From contig JAILRB010000052.1 of NCBI GenBank assembly GCA_024698585.1, positions 20,928 to 84,927 of the forward strand: a stretch of 64,000 nt of DNA. Reading direction: 5' to 3'. Positions 9,169 through 19,588 of the stretch are shown here, one piece after another. The position numbers and the translations under genes are program-made. This DNA is from Eubacterium sp. Lineage in GTDB: Bacteria; Bacillota; Clostridia; Lachnospirales; Lachnospiraceae. Numbering within the stretch: position 1 is the stretch's first letter; every line of letters begins with the position of its first letter. The notes below the pieces were generated by a model. The model saw only the letters and a list, made by a program, of their open reading frames with translations. It ran no database searches and was not told where the DNA came from.

Positions 9169-12100
9169 ATGAGAAAGCGTATGAAAAGGTTTGGGGCTGT
9201 GATGATGGCGGTCGCATTGACCGTTTCCGGGTGGAATGGCACGGGAATGGTTTATGGTGCATCCGAAGGAAATTCGGCAGCAGAGGATGACCCGATTGAG
9301 GCAACAGTGAACGGACAGGTATATTTTGTGCAATCGGGAACAAAGACTGTGATTACATTGGATGGAACAGATTATGGGCCGATTGAATGTAATGTTAAAT
9401 ATCAGCCAAAGACAGAAGGGTTTAGTACAGAGAATGTACCACAGAATGGTTTGTTTACAATTCGATATGGCGTGTACAACGAAAAGGAAATTGTAAACTT
9501 TAGCAATCCGGCAAATAATGCGAACTGGAAGGCAGATGAAAGTGCTGTGTATCAGATTCTGAATCATCAGAATCCGTCCGGATGGGAGTCAGTACGAATG
9601 GAACCACAAGGGGATGGAACGGTGGCATTTAAAAGTTCCGCGGTAGACAAATATCTGACCCTTGGGGAAAACGGAATGCAGTTAATCAGCATTGGGAAGG
9701 GCGAAGAAGTGTCCTCCAATGAAAAATTTATTTTATATACCGATACTACTCCGAAAACAGCAAAGAATGTAACAGTAACGGAAAAAAGCGGAGATACGGT
9801 ATCACTTTCCTGGAATTCTGTCAGTGAAACCATGTATTGTGGATACGAGGTTTTATATTCCACCAGCGAAAATGGAACGTATCGTTCGGCAGGACAGACG
9901 GCAAGCACGTCTTATGAAGTAAGTGACTTGTCCGTGAATACAAAATATTATTTCAAAATCAGAACACTGACAAACAATGTGGGTGGTCCTTATGCGGACA
10001 GCAAAATCATCTACACCACAACCAGCTCTGATTTAAAACCGAGGGTTACAAAGAATGTAACCGTGAAGGAAACAGAAAATGGATTAAAAGTCAGCTGGGA
10101 TAAAGCGACCAATGCAAAAAGCTACAAGGTCTTAAGTGCACAGGGAAAATACGGAAACTTCCAGACTATAGGAACAACCACAGACACAAGCTGTACCGTT
10201 CCGGTGGGGAATGGGTCTAAGTACAATAAGTACTTCAAGGTTATTTCCGTAAACAATGGAAGCGAAAGCAGTGCGTCAGAAGCAGTGTCTCTGGAAACTA
10301 TGATGTTCGGTAAGAACACTTATATTTTCAATGACGAAGATGATGATGCGCAGATTAAGAATGTTGTGGAAAATATCTTTAGCAAGCAGCATTACAGTCA
10401 GTTTGGAACAAACCGATATGCATTGCTCTTTAAGCAGGGAGAATACCTGGATACCGGGGCGTTGAATATCGGATATTATACACAGATTTTAGGATTGGGA
10501 AAAAGTCCGGAAGATGTAAATCTTTACAATGTTCATACACCGGCAGCATTGTCCGGAAATAATGTAACCTGTAACTTCTGGGTTGGCATTGAAAATGCAA
10601 CAATTAAGGACCTGGAAGATCAGGGAGACAATTATTTTTGGTTTAAGTGGGCTGCTTCTCAGGCTGCACCGGCAAGAAGAATGAATGTGGAACGTCAGGC
10701 TTTCTTCCAGTGGGGATGGGAAGGATACGCCAGTGGCGGATACTTTGCAGACAGCCGCTTTTATAAGAAGGCAGGTTCCTATACACAGCAGCAGTATTAT
10801 TACAGAAACTGTGATTTTAAAGAAGGAACCTATGGTGTGAACTGGAATCAGGTGATTCAGGCCAGCACAGGAATTCAAAGTGGAGAAAACTATAATGTAG
10901 AGGACAATGGCTCAAAACTACAGAATACGAAAGAACTTTTAAGTGGTGAAGGTTATACCAACTGGGCTCAGCGAGGAAGAACTACCATTGTCAATGAAAC
11001 AAGAGTTAACAGGGAAAAACCATTCCTTTACTTCGACAAGGAAAAGGATGAGTACCGTGTATTCGTTCCGGCGTTGAGAAAGAATTCTAAAGGAATCAGT
11101 TGGGAAAACGGAATGGGAGAAGGAACTTCCATCAGCTTGGAAAAATACTTCTATATTGCTCATCCGGAAACCGATAATGCAGCAAGCATTAATAAGCAGA
11201 TTCGCGCCGGAAAGAATGTATTATTCACACCGGGAATCTATTATGTGGAAAGCCCGATTGAAGTAAACACAGCGGATACCATTCTTTTGGGAATTGGTAT
11301 GGCAACCATTCAGCCAAACAACAGCGACTCTGCAATCAAGGTGGCAGATGTCGGTGGTGTTGAAGTGGCAGGACTGATTCTGGATGCAGGAAATCAGTCC
11401 AAGACATTACTGCAGGTGGGAGAAGAAGGATGCAATAAAGACCATTCCGAAAACCCTACCGTATTACATGATGTAATTTATCGTGTGGGTGGTGCAGGAC
11501 ATTTAGGTCGTGTGGAAAGCTGTCAGGTTATTAACAGCAATGATGTGATTATTGACCATACCTGGATCTGGCGAGCAGACCATGGTGAAAATACAGGATG
11601 GTATGCGAATACCTCGAAGAATGGTCTGGTAGTAAATGGTGACCGTGTGACGGCTTACGGTTTATTCTGCGAACACTTTCAGGAATATGATATTTTATGG
11701 CGCGGAGAAGAAGGCGCGACTTATTTCTTCCAGAATGAAAAATGTTACGATCCACAGAAACAGAGTGAGTGGATGAGTCATGATGGCACAAAGAATGGTT
11801 ATGCAGCATATAAAGTTGCCAATAACGTGAAGAAGCATTATGCCGTTGGAATGGGAATTTATGATGTGTTCATTTACACCAATGGAGCCAGCATTTACGT
11901 GGATAACGGAATTGAAGTTCCTGACACACCGGGAGTAATCATTGAAAACCTTTGTACCGTAGAACTGTCCGGAGATGGTGCACCGGGAGTTGGCATGAAT
12001 CATATGACCAATGACGCCGCGCCGGGAATACGTCAGGGCGCAGGAACCAACGGCGGATATGTGGTTCAGAGTATGCTGTCATACACCAATGGTGTGGCAA

Positions 12101-12789
12101 GATTTCTGCCGGATGCATACAATGGCAATGATAATATTGCGGTTCAGCAGGAAGCAGGAACTACACCGACCAATGATGTAAAAGCGGAAAAAAGCATCAA
12201 AAAAGATGCGCCATCTAAAGACGAGGAAAAGCCACTTTGGGAAATGACAGATACTGATTATGCAAAGAAACTGGAAGATGCTGCAAAGAATCAGCAGGAA
12301 GAAGAGCAGGACTCCGGCAATGAAGGAAAGGGTCAGCAGCCTCAACCACAGCCGCAGCCACAGACAGGATTGAAGAAAAATCAGAAAATTACGGTTGGTA
12401 AGTATACTTACAAGGTATCTTCCGTTAATGGAAAGCAGGGTAAGGTGATACTTACAGGAGTGGTTAAGAAATATCGGAAGAAACTGAAAAAAGCGTCCGT
12501 GAAAGCAACCATTTCCTATCAGGGATATCGTTTAAAGGTGACGACAGTTGGCAAGAAAGCATTTAGCAAATGCAAGAAACTGAAGAAAGTAACCATTGGA
12601 AAGAACGTGACACAGGTAAAGGCAAAGGCCTTTGCAAAGTGTAAAAAACTGAAGAAGCTTACAATCAAAGGTAAGAAACTGAAAAAGTTCGCAAAGAATG
12701 CTTTGAGTAAAAGAGTTCGGAAAACTATTAAGATTAAAGCTACTGCGAAAGTGAAAAAGAAAATCTTTAAGGTATTGAAGAGAAAATAA
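9169..12789 (+). CDS. Large secreted beta-helix (GH55-like) protein with FN3 domains and a Lys-rich LRR tail
   Basis: 1206 residues. The start at 9169 has AGGAGG 6 nt upstream and gives a clean signal peptide (MRKRMKRFG then a hydrophobic core ending near VYGA); the frame extends 23 codons upstream without a site. Order: signal peptide; ~150 residues with a fascin-like piece (SAVDKYLTLGENG); two fibronectin type III domains (about 195-375); a long region (about 380-980) that reads as a right-handed beta-helix of the GH55/pectate-lyase-like type (FTPGIYYVESPI, VADVGGVEVAGLILDAG); a Q/P linker; and a C-terminal BspA-type LRR_5 domain crowded with lysines (FSKCKKLKKVTIG). Probably a cell-surface or secreted glycan-binding or glycan-cleaving protein. 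The substrate is unknown. It is a single-gene unit between two terminators. Confidence 0.75.
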   Translation: MRKRMKRFGAVMMAVALTVSGWNGTGMVYGASEGNSAAEDDPIEATVNGQVYFVQSGTKTVITLDGTDYGPIECNVKYQPKTEGFSTENVPQNGLFTIRYGVYNEKEIVNFSNPANNANWKADESAVYQILNHQNPSGWESVRMEPQGDGTVAFKSSAVDKYLTLGENGMQLISIGKGEEVSSNEKFILYTDTTPKTAKNVTVTEKSGDTVSLSWNSVSETMYCGYEVLYSTSENGTYRSAGQTASTSYEVSDLSVNTKYYFKIRTLTNNVGGPYADSKIIYTTTSSDLKPRVTKNVTVKETENGLKVSWDKATNAKSYKVLSAQGKYGNFQTIGTTTDTSCTVPVGNGSKYNKYFKVISVNNGSESSASEAVSLETMMFGKNTYIFNDEDDDAQIKNVVENIFSKQHYSQFGTNRYALLFKQGEYLDTGALNIGYYTQILGLGKSPEDVNLYNVHTPAALSGNNVTCNFWVGIENATIKDLEDQGDNYFWFKWAASQAAPARRMNVERQAFFQWGWEGYASGGYFADSRFYKKAGSYTQQQYYYRNCDFKEGTYGVNWNQVIQASTGIQSGENYNVEDNGSKLQNTKELLSGEGYTNWAQRGRTTIVNETRVNREKPFLYFDKEKDEYRVFVPALRKNSKGISWENGMGEGTSISLEKYFYIAHPETDNAASINKQIRAGKNVLFTPGIYYVESPIEVNTADTILLGIGMATIQPNNSDSAIKVADVGGVEVAGLILDAGNQSKTLLQVGEEGCNKDHSENPTVLHDVIYRVGGAGHLGRVESCQVINSNDVIIDHTWIWRADHGENTGWYANTSKNGLVVNGDRVTAYGLFCEHFQEYDILWRGEEGATYFFQNEKCYDPQKQSEWMSHDGTKNGYAAYKVANNVKKHYAVGMGIYDVFIYTNGASIYVDNGIEVPDTPGVIIENLCTVELSGDGAPGVGMNHMTNDAAPGIRQGAGTNGGYVVQSMLSYTNGVARFLPDAYNGNDNIAVQQEAGTTPTNDVKAEKSIKKDAPSKDEEKPLWEMTDTDYAKKLEDAAKNQQEEEQDSGNEGKGQQPQPQPQPQTGLKKNQKITVGKYTYKVSSVNGKQGKVILTGVVKKYRKKLKKASVKATISYQGYRLKVTTVGKKAFSKCKKLKKVTIGKNVTQVKAKAFAKCKKLKKLTIKGKKLKKFAKNALSKRVRKTIKIKATAKVKKKIFKVLKRK

Positions 12790-12794
12790 AAGAA

Positions 12795-12835
12795 AAGGCT
12801 AAGGTGAAAGAAATTTGCCTTAGCCTTGTTTTTTT
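12795..12835 (+). terminator. Intrinsic terminator after the beta-helix protein
   Basis: 10-bp stem AAGGCTAAGG / CCTTAGCCTT, 13-nt loop, then GTTTTTTT. Confidence 0.9.
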
Positions 12836-13084
12836 GAAGAATAATTACTATTATTATTGATGGACACGACGAATCAATATGAAGGGAATGATTATGTTCT
12901 TGTCAGCAATTGGTATGCTCTTGAAAAAATGGAAAGAATTTATGGATGGGGGAACTGAAGAGACTGCTTTTACCAGAATGGATAAGGCAATGATAGGAAT
13001 ACGAATGAATGCATGTGATGATGAATTCGTAAAGGAAGAGGAAATCAAAAATGCCCCATACAAAGGGAGTTGGGAGATAAAAAT
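12836..13084. other. AT-rich intergenic stretch, no convincing gene
   Basis: About 250 nt between the terminator and the membrane-protein gene. Short frames exist in two registers (for example an ATG at 12879 that runs into the next gene) but none has a ribosome binding site, known motif or normal composition. Possibly the decayed edge of the AT-rich insert that follows. Confidence 0.4.
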
Positions 13085-14530
13085 ATGGTCACAGTGAAAG
13101 AAGTAGAGGAATTTATTCAATCGTTCAAAAATAAGAAGAATATGAAAAAAGCAAAAATATATGACGTGATTATATATGTTATGACCTTAATTGTATTTTT
13201 AATGCAAGGTTTTTACGTCGGATTACATCATGAACCATGGGCAGATGAAGCTCAGGCATGGCTAATCGCGGACGATTCAAATTCGTTACTAGAAATCTTT
13301 AAGTCAACGAGATATGAAGGAACACCCCCTTTGTGGCACTGCATTATTAAGATAGCGCAATTATGCGGATTAACGTATGATTATTTCTTTATATTGCCGT
13401 TACTGTTTTCTATGATTGGTGTTATTTTACTATTCTGTTCTAAAGCACCAATGATGTGGAAAGTAATAGTCCCTTTTACATACTTTATTGCTTATCAAAA
13501 TACCGTTGTCGCGAGGTCTTATTCTTTAGTATTCCCGATTATGATGATGCTTGTAATATCCTTAAAAAAGAAGAATCAAGTATTATATTACATATCCTTA
13601 ATTCTTTTAGGATTGACAAGTTCTTATGGAATTATCATATCCGGTTCTTTTTTATTGTATGATTTGATTTATTTCACAATCAATAAAAAGATTGAAAGAA
13701 CAAAAACAAATATATTGGGATTCTATATTACCGGGGCCATCTTATTCTTAGCAGGATTAACTGTATTACCACCTGACGATGGATTTTCGTTAACAATGGC
13801 TAAAGAAAGAACAATCACCGAACTGTTCTATGATATCACCAGCACATTTTTTGTACCTATGGAATGCACGTTCCTATATGTAAGTACTGCAATCGTTTTG
13901 ATTGTGTTTTTTATATGGTATTGTAAAAAAGATATATTACGCACTTGCATTTGCACAATCCCATTAGCTTTATATTATATTTTAGCCGGCGACTGTATAT
14001 GGCATTTGACGTATTTTTATCTTTTAATCATTGTATTTTTGATTTTAAACGAAAATGACTCAGAAAAGATGTCTTTCAAGGAGGGTTTTATCCTTGTTAT
14101 GATGATAGTACAGGTTTTTGCTGGATTTTATAGCTCTCACGCCGATGTTCAAAAAAAGTACTGCGGAGCAGAAAAAGCCAGTAGAATACTAAAACCATAT
14201 GTTGAGCAGGGGGTTGAAATTGCTGCAGCTGATTATTTCGCAACAGCGATTGCGCCATATTTTTCAGATAATATTTTTGCGAATCGACCAGGGACTCAAC
14301 GATATTATTTATGGTCAACAGAGAGCAAATATGTAGACATGCATCATAAAGAATATAACTCCATTCAGTCATTATCGCAGTATTCAGTGATTGTAGCAAA
14401 AAAAAGAACAGACACATCACTTTTTTCTTCTTTAAAAGGATATAGGAGATACAGTTGTCCCGGCGAAATGATTTATAAATTTAAAAGTTTTAAGCCATAC
14501 GATTTTTTTATTTTTATAAAAGAGAATTAA
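13085..14530 (+). CDS. Polytopic membrane protein, GT-C glycosyltransferase-like
   Basis: 481 residues with about ten hydrophobic segments. The first extracytoplasmic loop after TM1 holds HEPWADEAQAWLIA, an Asp-Glu pair in the place where GT-C (PMT/ArnT-like) transferases have their catalytic acid, followed by RYEGTPPLWH. This suggests a lipid-linked-sugar-dependent glycosyltransferase on the outer face of the membrane. The ATG at 13085 is preferred: GGGAG lies 8 nt upstream; an ATG at 13142 is the alternative. No partner genes adjoin it. The gene is visibly more AT-rich than its neighbours and lies between two terminators, which suggests acquisition. Exact family and substrate are not recognised. 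Confidence 0.6.
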   Translation: MVTVKEVEEFIQSFKNKKNMKKAKIYDVIIYVMTLIVFLMQGFYVGLHHEPWADEAQAWLIADDSNSLLEIFKSTRYEGTPPLWHCIIKIAQLCGLTYDYFFILPLLFSMIGVILLFCSKAPMMWKVIVPFTYFIAYQNTVVARSYSLVFPIMMMLVISLKKKNQVLYYISLILLGLTSSYGIIISGSFLLYDLIYFTINKKIERTKTNILGFYITGAILFLAGLTVLPPDDGFSLTMAKERTITELFYDITSTFFVPMECTFLYVSTAIVLIVFFIWYCKKDILRTCICTIPLALYYILAGDCIWHLTYFYLLIIVFLILNENDSEKMSFKEGFILVMMIVQVFAGFYSSHADVQKKYCGAEKASRILKPYVEQGVEIAAADYFATAIAPYFSDNIFANRPGTQRYYLWSTESKYVDMHHKEYNSIQSLSQYSVIVAKKRTDTSLFSSLKGYRRYSCPGEMIYKFKSFKPYDFFIFIKEN

Positions 14531-14550
14531 GAAGGGTGTCGAATTAGACA

Positions 14551-14652
14551 GTGTCCTTGAGGAAATGGGAAATTGGAAGTAAAAGAAGAATTATTGAATT
14601 TGTATTAGAGCCAATTATCGAGGCACTCAGGAAGAGTGTAAAGGAAAAGTAG
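14551..14652 (+). other. Short reading frame of 33 codons, possible gene remnant
   Basis: GTG-initiated frame encoding a basic helical peptide (KRRIIEFVLEPIIEALRKSV) with no ribosome binding site. It could be the tail of a decayed gene left between the membrane-protein gene and pth. It could equally be chance. Confidence 0.15.
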
Positions 14653-14672
14653 GGACAGTATACCGGAAATGA

Positions 14673-14710
14673 AACACGCAATTACAGGGAAACCTGTTGC
14701 GTGTTTTTTT
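14673..14710 (+). terminator. Intrinsic terminator upstream of pth
   Basis: Outer 9-bp stem AACACGCAA / TTGCGTGTT, inner CAGG / CCTG with GAAA loop, then a run of seven T. Confidence 0.88.
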
Positions 14711-14761
14711 CATAAATGTTAAAATTGAGCCATTCCATAACAAGAACGGAGTGGTGAAACA

Positions 14762-15316
14762 ATGTATGCGATTATAGGATTGGGAAATCCCGATAAAAAA
14801 TATGAAAAAACGAGACATAACGTAGGTTTTGATGTGATAGATGAATTGGCACAGCAGATGGGCATTTCAGTGACCACCAGACGCCATAAGGCTCTTTGCG
14901 GCCTGAGTTCCATTGGAACGGAAAAAGTTCTGTTGGTGAAGCCACAGACATATATGAATTTAAGCGGAGAGTCCGTTCGTTCGGTGATTGATTTCTATAA
15001 ATTAGATCCGGAGAAGGACTTGATTATCATTTCCGATGATATTGATTTGCCAACGGGGAAAATCCGAATTCGTGCCAAAGGAAGTGCCGGAGGACATAAT
15101 GGATTAAAGAGCATTATTGCCCACGCCGGAACGCAGAATTTTAAGCGTGTGAAAGTTGGTGTGGGAGCGAATAATGGAAATCTCATTAAGCATGTTTTAG
15201 GAAAGTTTGGCAAGGAGGAGAGAGCCTTGGTGGACGATGCCATTATTGATGCGGCAGGAGCTGTGAAGGTGATGGTAACTGACAGTATTGAAACTGCCAT
15301 GAATAAGTATAATTAG
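14762..15316 (+). CDS. pth: Peptidyl-tRNA hydrolase
   Basis: Cleaves peptidyl-tRNA that drops off ribosomes and so recycles tRNA (the spoVC gene of Bacillus). 184 residues, normal length. IIGLGNPDKKYEKTRHNVGF contains the conserved Asn9 and catalytic His19 (His20 in E. coli numbering); KPQTYMNLSG and DDIDLPTGKIRIRAKGSAGG complete the active-site set. It is followed 23 nt later by mfd, the usual Firmicute order. Confidence 0.97.
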   Translation: MYAIIGLGNPDKKYEKTRHNVGFDVIDELAQQMGISVTTRRHKALCGLSSIGTEKVLLVKPQTYMNLSGESVRSVIDFYKLDPEKDLIIISDDIDLPTGKIRIRAKGSAGGHNGLKSIIAHAGTQNFKRVKVGVGANNGNLIKHVLGKFGKEERALVDDAIIDAAGAVKVMVTDSIETAMNKYN

Positions 15317-15339
15317 GATTGTGATATAGGGGAGAAGAA

Positions 15340-18300
15340 ATGAATTACTTTGAATATCCTCTTTTGAATTTAAATGAATTTGTACAGGTGAAGGAGTCGG
15401 TCCGAAAAGGAAAGTCCTGTCAGGTGACAGGGTGCAGTGATTCAGGACTGGCACATTTTATCAGTGGATTGAGCGATGGCTGTAAACAAAAAGTCATCGT
15501 TACTTTTAGTGCCGTAAAAGCGGCGGAATTGTATGAAGACTTAAGAGGATTTAGTGACAATGTCGTCGTTTATCCGGCAAAGGATTTCATCTTTTTTAGT
15601 GCGGATGTACACGGAAAATTGATTACACAGCAGCGTCTGGAGTTTTTGCAGATGCTGATGCAGCAGGAGGAGTTTACGGTAATCCTTACTGCAGATGCTT
15701 TTATGGATAAAATTCTTCCTTTTGAGGAAGTGCGGGATAACTTTGTGGAAATTTCGGAAGGAAGCGTGATTCAGATGGATGCGCTGAAGACGAAGTTAGT
15801 GAAGATGGGTTATGATGCGGTGGAACAGGTTGATGGGCCGGGACAGTTTGCTGTCCGGGGAAGCATCATTGACATTTATACCCTGACGGATGAGGTGCCG
15901 TATCGAATTGACTTCTGGGATGATGAGGTGGATTTGATTCGAAGCTTTGAAGTGGAAACACAGCGTTCCATTGAAAACCTGGAGCAGGTTCGGATTTATC
16001 CGGCGGGAGAGTATGCCCTGACAAAAAATCAGATCCAGGATGGACTTTCAAAAATTCGGGCGGAATTAAAAAAACAGGTCGCAGTGCTTCGGAAGAATAT
16101 GAAAACAGAAGAAGCACATCGCCTGGAAGTGACGGTTCAGGAGTTTTTGACTGCTATGGACATTAACCCGGCGTCGGTTTCATTGGATAGTTATGTAAAC
16201 TATTTCTGCGAGAATACGGTAAGCCTCTTGGATTATCTGGAGGACGCAGTGTTCTTTATTGACGAGCCAAAGCGTGTATTGGAGCAGTTAAACAGTGTGT
16301 CTGTGGAATTTGCGGAGAGTATGTCTCACCGGTTAGAAAAGGGATATGTGCTTCCGGGACAGACGGAGGTTATGTGGCCGAAAGAAAAAATCCTGACGGC
16401 AATGAATGGCCGAAAACGGGTAATGTTTACCGCCATTGCGCAGAAAATCGATTATTTTACAGTGGATGACTATGTGGAAGTAGAATCCAGAAATGTCAGC
16501 CCATATAACAGTAAGTTTGAAATCCTTGTTTCAGACTTAAAGAAATATAAGAGCCAGAAGTATGCAGTACTTTTGGTAACATCTTCCACCACTAGAGGAA
16601 AGCGTCTGGCAGAGGATTTACGTGACTTTGAAATCAGTGCTTTCTTTGAGGAAAACCAGGAGCGGGTAGTGCGTGCCGGTGAGGTGATGATTGTCAAAGG
16701 GGCTTTGCGAAAAGGCTTCATGTATCCGGAAATCCGTTTTGTTGCGATTTCTGATAGCGACATTTTCGGGCAGAAGAAAAAGAAAAAACGAAGAAAACAT
16801 AATTATTCCGGTGAGGTCATTACCGGTTTTGAGGATTTAAAGGTCGGAGATTATGTGGTCCACGAAAATCATGGACTGGGTGTTTACCAGGGAATTGAAA
16901 AGATTGAAGTGGATCGTGTGATGAAAGATTACATGAAAATTGAGTATGCCGGTGGCAGTCATCTGTACGTGCTGGCGACCCAGCTGGATGTAATTCAGAA
17001 ATATGCCAACAGCGAATCGAAACCGCCGAAACTCAATAAACTGGGTGGACAGGAATGGAAGAAGACCAAGAACCGTGTTAAAAAGGCAGTGGAGGACATT
17101 GCGAAGGAATTGGTGGAACTCTACGCTATTCGTGAAAACAGTGATGGCTATCCGTTTAGTGCCGATACGGAATGGCAGAAAGAGTTTGAGGAAATGTTCC
17201 CGTATGAGGAGACCGACGATCAGCTGAATGCCATTGCAGATGTAAAGAAGGACATGGAAAGCACGAAAATCATGGATCGACTGATTTGTGGGGACGTAGG
17301 TTTTGGAAAAACCGAAGTGGCCATCCGTGCAGCATTCAAGGCGGTACAGGACAATAAACAGGTGGCTTATCTGGTGCCGACGACTGTATTGGCGCAGCAG
17401 CATTATAAGACTTTTAAACAGAGATTTAAGGATTTTCCGGTACGAGTGGAAATGCTTTCCCGTTTCCGTACCAAGGGTAACATTACCCAGACCATCAAGG
17501 ACCTGAAGAAGGGCTATGTGGATGTGGTCATCGGAACTCACAGATTGCTGAGTCAGGACGTGAAGTTTAAGGACCTGGGACTGTTAATTATTGATGAAGA
17601 ACAGCGCTTCGGCGTAAAGCATAAAGAAAAAATCAAGGAGCTAAAGAATGATGTGGACGTCATGACATTGACGGCGACACCGATTCCGAGAACCCTTCAT
17701 ATGAGTCTGATTGGAATTCGTGACATGTGTGTCATGGAAGAGGCGCCTCAGGAGCGCATGCCGATTCAGACCTTTGTTATGGAATACAATGAAGAAATTA
17801 CGCGAGATGCCATTAACCGTGAACTTGCCCGAGGCGGACAGGTTTACTATGTGTACAATCGTGTGCAGGATATTGCGGAAATGGCGGCAAAGGTACAGGC
17901 GATTGTGCCAGAAGCCAATGTGGCTTTTGCGCATGGACAGATGAGTGAACGACAGCTGGAAGATGTGATGTACGATTTCGTGAACGGGGACATTGATGTA
18001 CTGGTTTCCACCACCATCATTGAAACCGGTCTGGATATCCCGAATGCCAATACCATTATTATTCACGATGCTGAGAAAATGGGATTGTCCCAGCTTTATC
18101 AGCTCAGGGGACGTGTGGGACGTTCCAACCGTACAGCCTATGCATTTCTGATGTACAGTAGAAATAAGATGCTGACAGAGGTGGCAGAGAAACGTCTGGG
18201 AGCCATTCGTGATTTTACAGAATTGGGCTCCGGTGTTAAAATTGCTATGAGGGATTTGGAAATCCGAGGTACGGGAAATCTTTTGGGAGCTGCTCAGAGT

Positions 18301-18846
18301 GGACATATGGCTGATGTGGGGTATGACCTGTATTGTAAGATGTTAAATGAAGCCATTGGTGTCCTGAAGGGACAGAAGCCGAAGGAAGATTTCGAGACCA
18401 AAGTGGATTTAACTGTGGATGCCTTTGTGCCTCCGGCTTATATCAAGAATGAAACCGTGAAAATGGATATCTATAAACGAATCGCAGGCATTGAAAGCTA
18501 CGAGGAATATGTGGATATGCAGGATGAACTGATTGACCGTTTTGGGGATATTCCAAATCAGGTGGAAAATCTGTTGAAGATTGTATTATTGAAGAATAAG
18601 GCGCATCAGGTCTATGTAACGGAAATTTCCGGAAATAAGAACCGGATTAAGGTTTCCATGTGGCAGGATGCGAAGTTTGATGTGGAACGAATCCCGATTC
18701 TTGTTCGGGAATACAAGGGAAGACTTCGATTTTTCCCTCAGGATGAACCGTACTTCCAGTATGAAGCGGGGAATTCCGATCAGAGTGTATTGGAACGAGC
18801 AGAAAAACTGGTGGATGATCTGTCCACGTTGTTGGAAGAGATATAG
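15340..18846 (+). CDS. mfd: Transcription-repair coupling factor
   Basis: Removes RNA polymerase stalled at DNA lesions and recruits the UvrA side of excision repair. 1168 residues, full length. Order: UvrB-like N-terminal half; CarD-like RNA-polymerase interaction domain from about residue 500 ([15 protein letters not shown]); RecG-like translocase with Walker [10 protein letters not shown] (about 650), DEEQ box [12 protein letters not shown] (about 752), [12 protein letters not shown], and QLRGRVGRS (about 920); C-terminal TRCF domain. The Lys-rich KKKKKRRKH before the CarD-like domain is a linker. GGGGAGAAG precedes the ATG. Confidence 0.97.
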   Translation: MNYFEYPLLNLNEFVQVKESVRKGKSCQVTGCSDSGLAHFISGLSDGCKQKVIVTFSAVKAAELYEDLRGFSDNVVVYPAKDFIFFSADVHGKLITQQRLEFLQMLMQQEEFTVILTADAFMDKILPFEEVRDNFVEISEGSVIQMDALKTKLVKMGYDAVEQVDGPGQFAVRGSIIDIYTLTDEVPYRIDFWDDEVDLIRSFEVETQRSIENLEQVRIYPAGEYALTKNQIQDGLSKIRAELKKQVAVLRKNMKTEEAHRLEVTVQEFLTAMDINPASVSLDSYVNYFCENTVSLLDYLEDAVFFIDEPKRVLEQLNSVSVEFAESMSHRLEKGYVLPGQTEVMWPKEKILTAMNGRKRVMFTAIAQKIDYFTVDDYVEVESRNVSPYNSKFEILVSDLKKYKSQKYAVLLVTSSTTRGKRLAEDLRDFEISAFFEENQERVVRAGEVMIVKGALRKGFMYPEIRFVAISDSDIFGQKKKKKRRKHNYSGEVITGFEDLKVGDYVVHENHGLGVYQGIEKIEVDRVMKDYMKIEYAGGSHLYVLATQLDVIQKYANSESKPPKLNKLGGQEWKKTKNRVKKAVEDIAKELVELYAIRENSDGYPFSADTEWQKEFEEMFPYEETDDQLNAIADVKKDMESTKIMDRLICGDVGFGKTEVAIRAAFKAVQDNKQVAYLVPTTVLAQQHYKTFKQRFKDFPVRVEMLSRFRTKGNITQTIKDLKKGYVDVVIGTHRLLSQDVKFKDLGLLIIDEEQRFGVKHKEKIKELKNDVDVMTLTATPIPRTLHMSLIGIRDMCVMEEAPQERMPIQTFVMEYNEEITRDAINRELARGGQVYYVYNRVQDIAEMAAKVQAIVPEANVAFAHGQMSERQLEDVMYDFVNGDIDVLVSTTIIETGLDIPNANTIIIHDAEKMGLSQLYQLRGRVGRSNRTAYAFLMYSRNKMLTEVAEKRLGAIRDFTELGSGVKIAMRDLEIRGTGNLLGAAQSGHMADVGYDLYCKMLNEAIGVLKGQKPKEDFETKVDLTVDAFVPPAYIKNETVKMDIYKRIAGIESYEEYVDMQDELIDRFGDIPNQVENLLKIVLLKNKAHQVYVTEISGNKNRIKVSMWQDAKFDVERIPILVREYKGRLRFFPQDEPYFQYEAGNSDQSVLERAEKLVDDLSTLLEEI

Positions 18847-18864
18847 AAAGGGAACCGACAGAAA

Positions 18865-19557
18865 ATGTTGAAAAAAATATGGGTGTTATGGACAATCTGT
18901 CTTTTGCTTGTAGGGGTGACGGCTTGCGGGAAAAGTAAGTGCCAGAAAACTACTACAACAAAACATATTCCGGATGATAAAAATGTAGCTGTGAATGCCG
19001 GAAAAATTAAGGTTTATGCGGACGAGGCAAAGTATTACCTGTTTACGGCACAGGCTACCTATGAAACCTATTATCTCACCCAGGATGAAAGTATTGACTG
19101 GGGTAAGAAAATGACCGGAAATACCACCTGGGAAACTGTGGTAAAAGGGCAGGTGTTAGATGAAATCTGTCAGAGGGAGTGTTTCTATGCCTTGGCAGGA
19201 CAGTATAATGTGAGCCTTACGGATTTGGAACAGGTGACTCTGAATAAGATGGTAAAGGCATATTTTTCTGAGACCGATGAGGGGCTGAAAGAGAAAATTG
19301 GTATTGATAAGAAACGTCTGAAGACAATCTTTGAGAAGGATATGATTGCAAGAAAAGTGGAAGATGTGTTGGAAGCAATGAGCACAGAAGATGGAAGCAG
19401 TCAGAAAAAAGGCAATGAGATTTATCGTCAATGGAAAGAAAATAATCAGGTGATGGCAACAGAGACCTGGGAAGGAATTCGATTGGAAGGTCATATTTTT
19501 ACTAAGGAAGATTTAACGAATAATCAGGTTTTACTGGATGAAACCGGAACAAAATAA
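18865..19557 (+). CDS. SurA/PrsA-related lipoprotein lacking a PPIase domain
   Basis: 230 residues with a lipoprotein signal: hydrophobic core then VTAC (Cys21) as lipobox, so it should be lipid-anchored on the outer membrane face of a Gram-positive cell. The remainder is helical (KIKVYADEAKYYLFTAQATYE...) like the chaperone part of SurA/PrsA foldases. In Lachnospiraceae the gene after mfd is usually annotated as a peptidyl-prolyl isomerase of over 300 residues. Here no parvulin domain can be recognised, so this may be a chaperone-only or shortened form. It starts 18 nt after mfd and ends at a terminator: operon pth-mfd-lipoprotein. Confidence 0.65.
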   Translation: MLKKIWVLWTICLLLVGVTACGKSKCQKTTTTKHIPDDKNVAVNAGKIKVYADEAKYYLFTAQATYETYYLTQDESIDWGKKMTGNTTWETVVKGQVLDEICQRECFYALAGQYNVSLTDLEQVTLNKMVKAYFSETDEGLKEKIGIDKKRLKTIFEKDMIARKVEDVLEAMSTEDGSSQKKGNEIYRQWKENNQVMATETWEGIRLEGHIFTKEDLTNNQVLLDETGTK

Positions 19558-19561
19558 GAAA

Positions 19562-19587
19562 ACGAGCATCGACAGATGCTCGTTTTT
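19562..19587. terminator. Bidirectional terminator between the lipoprotein and the zinc-ribbon gene
   Basis: 9-bp perfect stem ACGAGCATC / GATGCTCGT with GACA loop and TTTTT in the rightward direction; AAAAC on the other side serves the converging gene. It marks the end of the conserved pth-mfd segment before the polysaccharide island. Confidence 0.85.
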
Positions 19588-19588
19588 A

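Noticed and set aside
12879..13097. Open frame of 72 codons in the gap before the membrane-protein gene
   Set aside because: No ribosome binding site, no known motif, overlaps the start of the next gene, and other frames in the same stretch are equally open.
16837..17541. Long leftward open frame (234 codons) inside mfd
   Set aside because: Lies wholly opposite conserved helicase motifs of mfd; His/Phe-rich translation typical of an antisense shadow. The same holds for 17641-18306.
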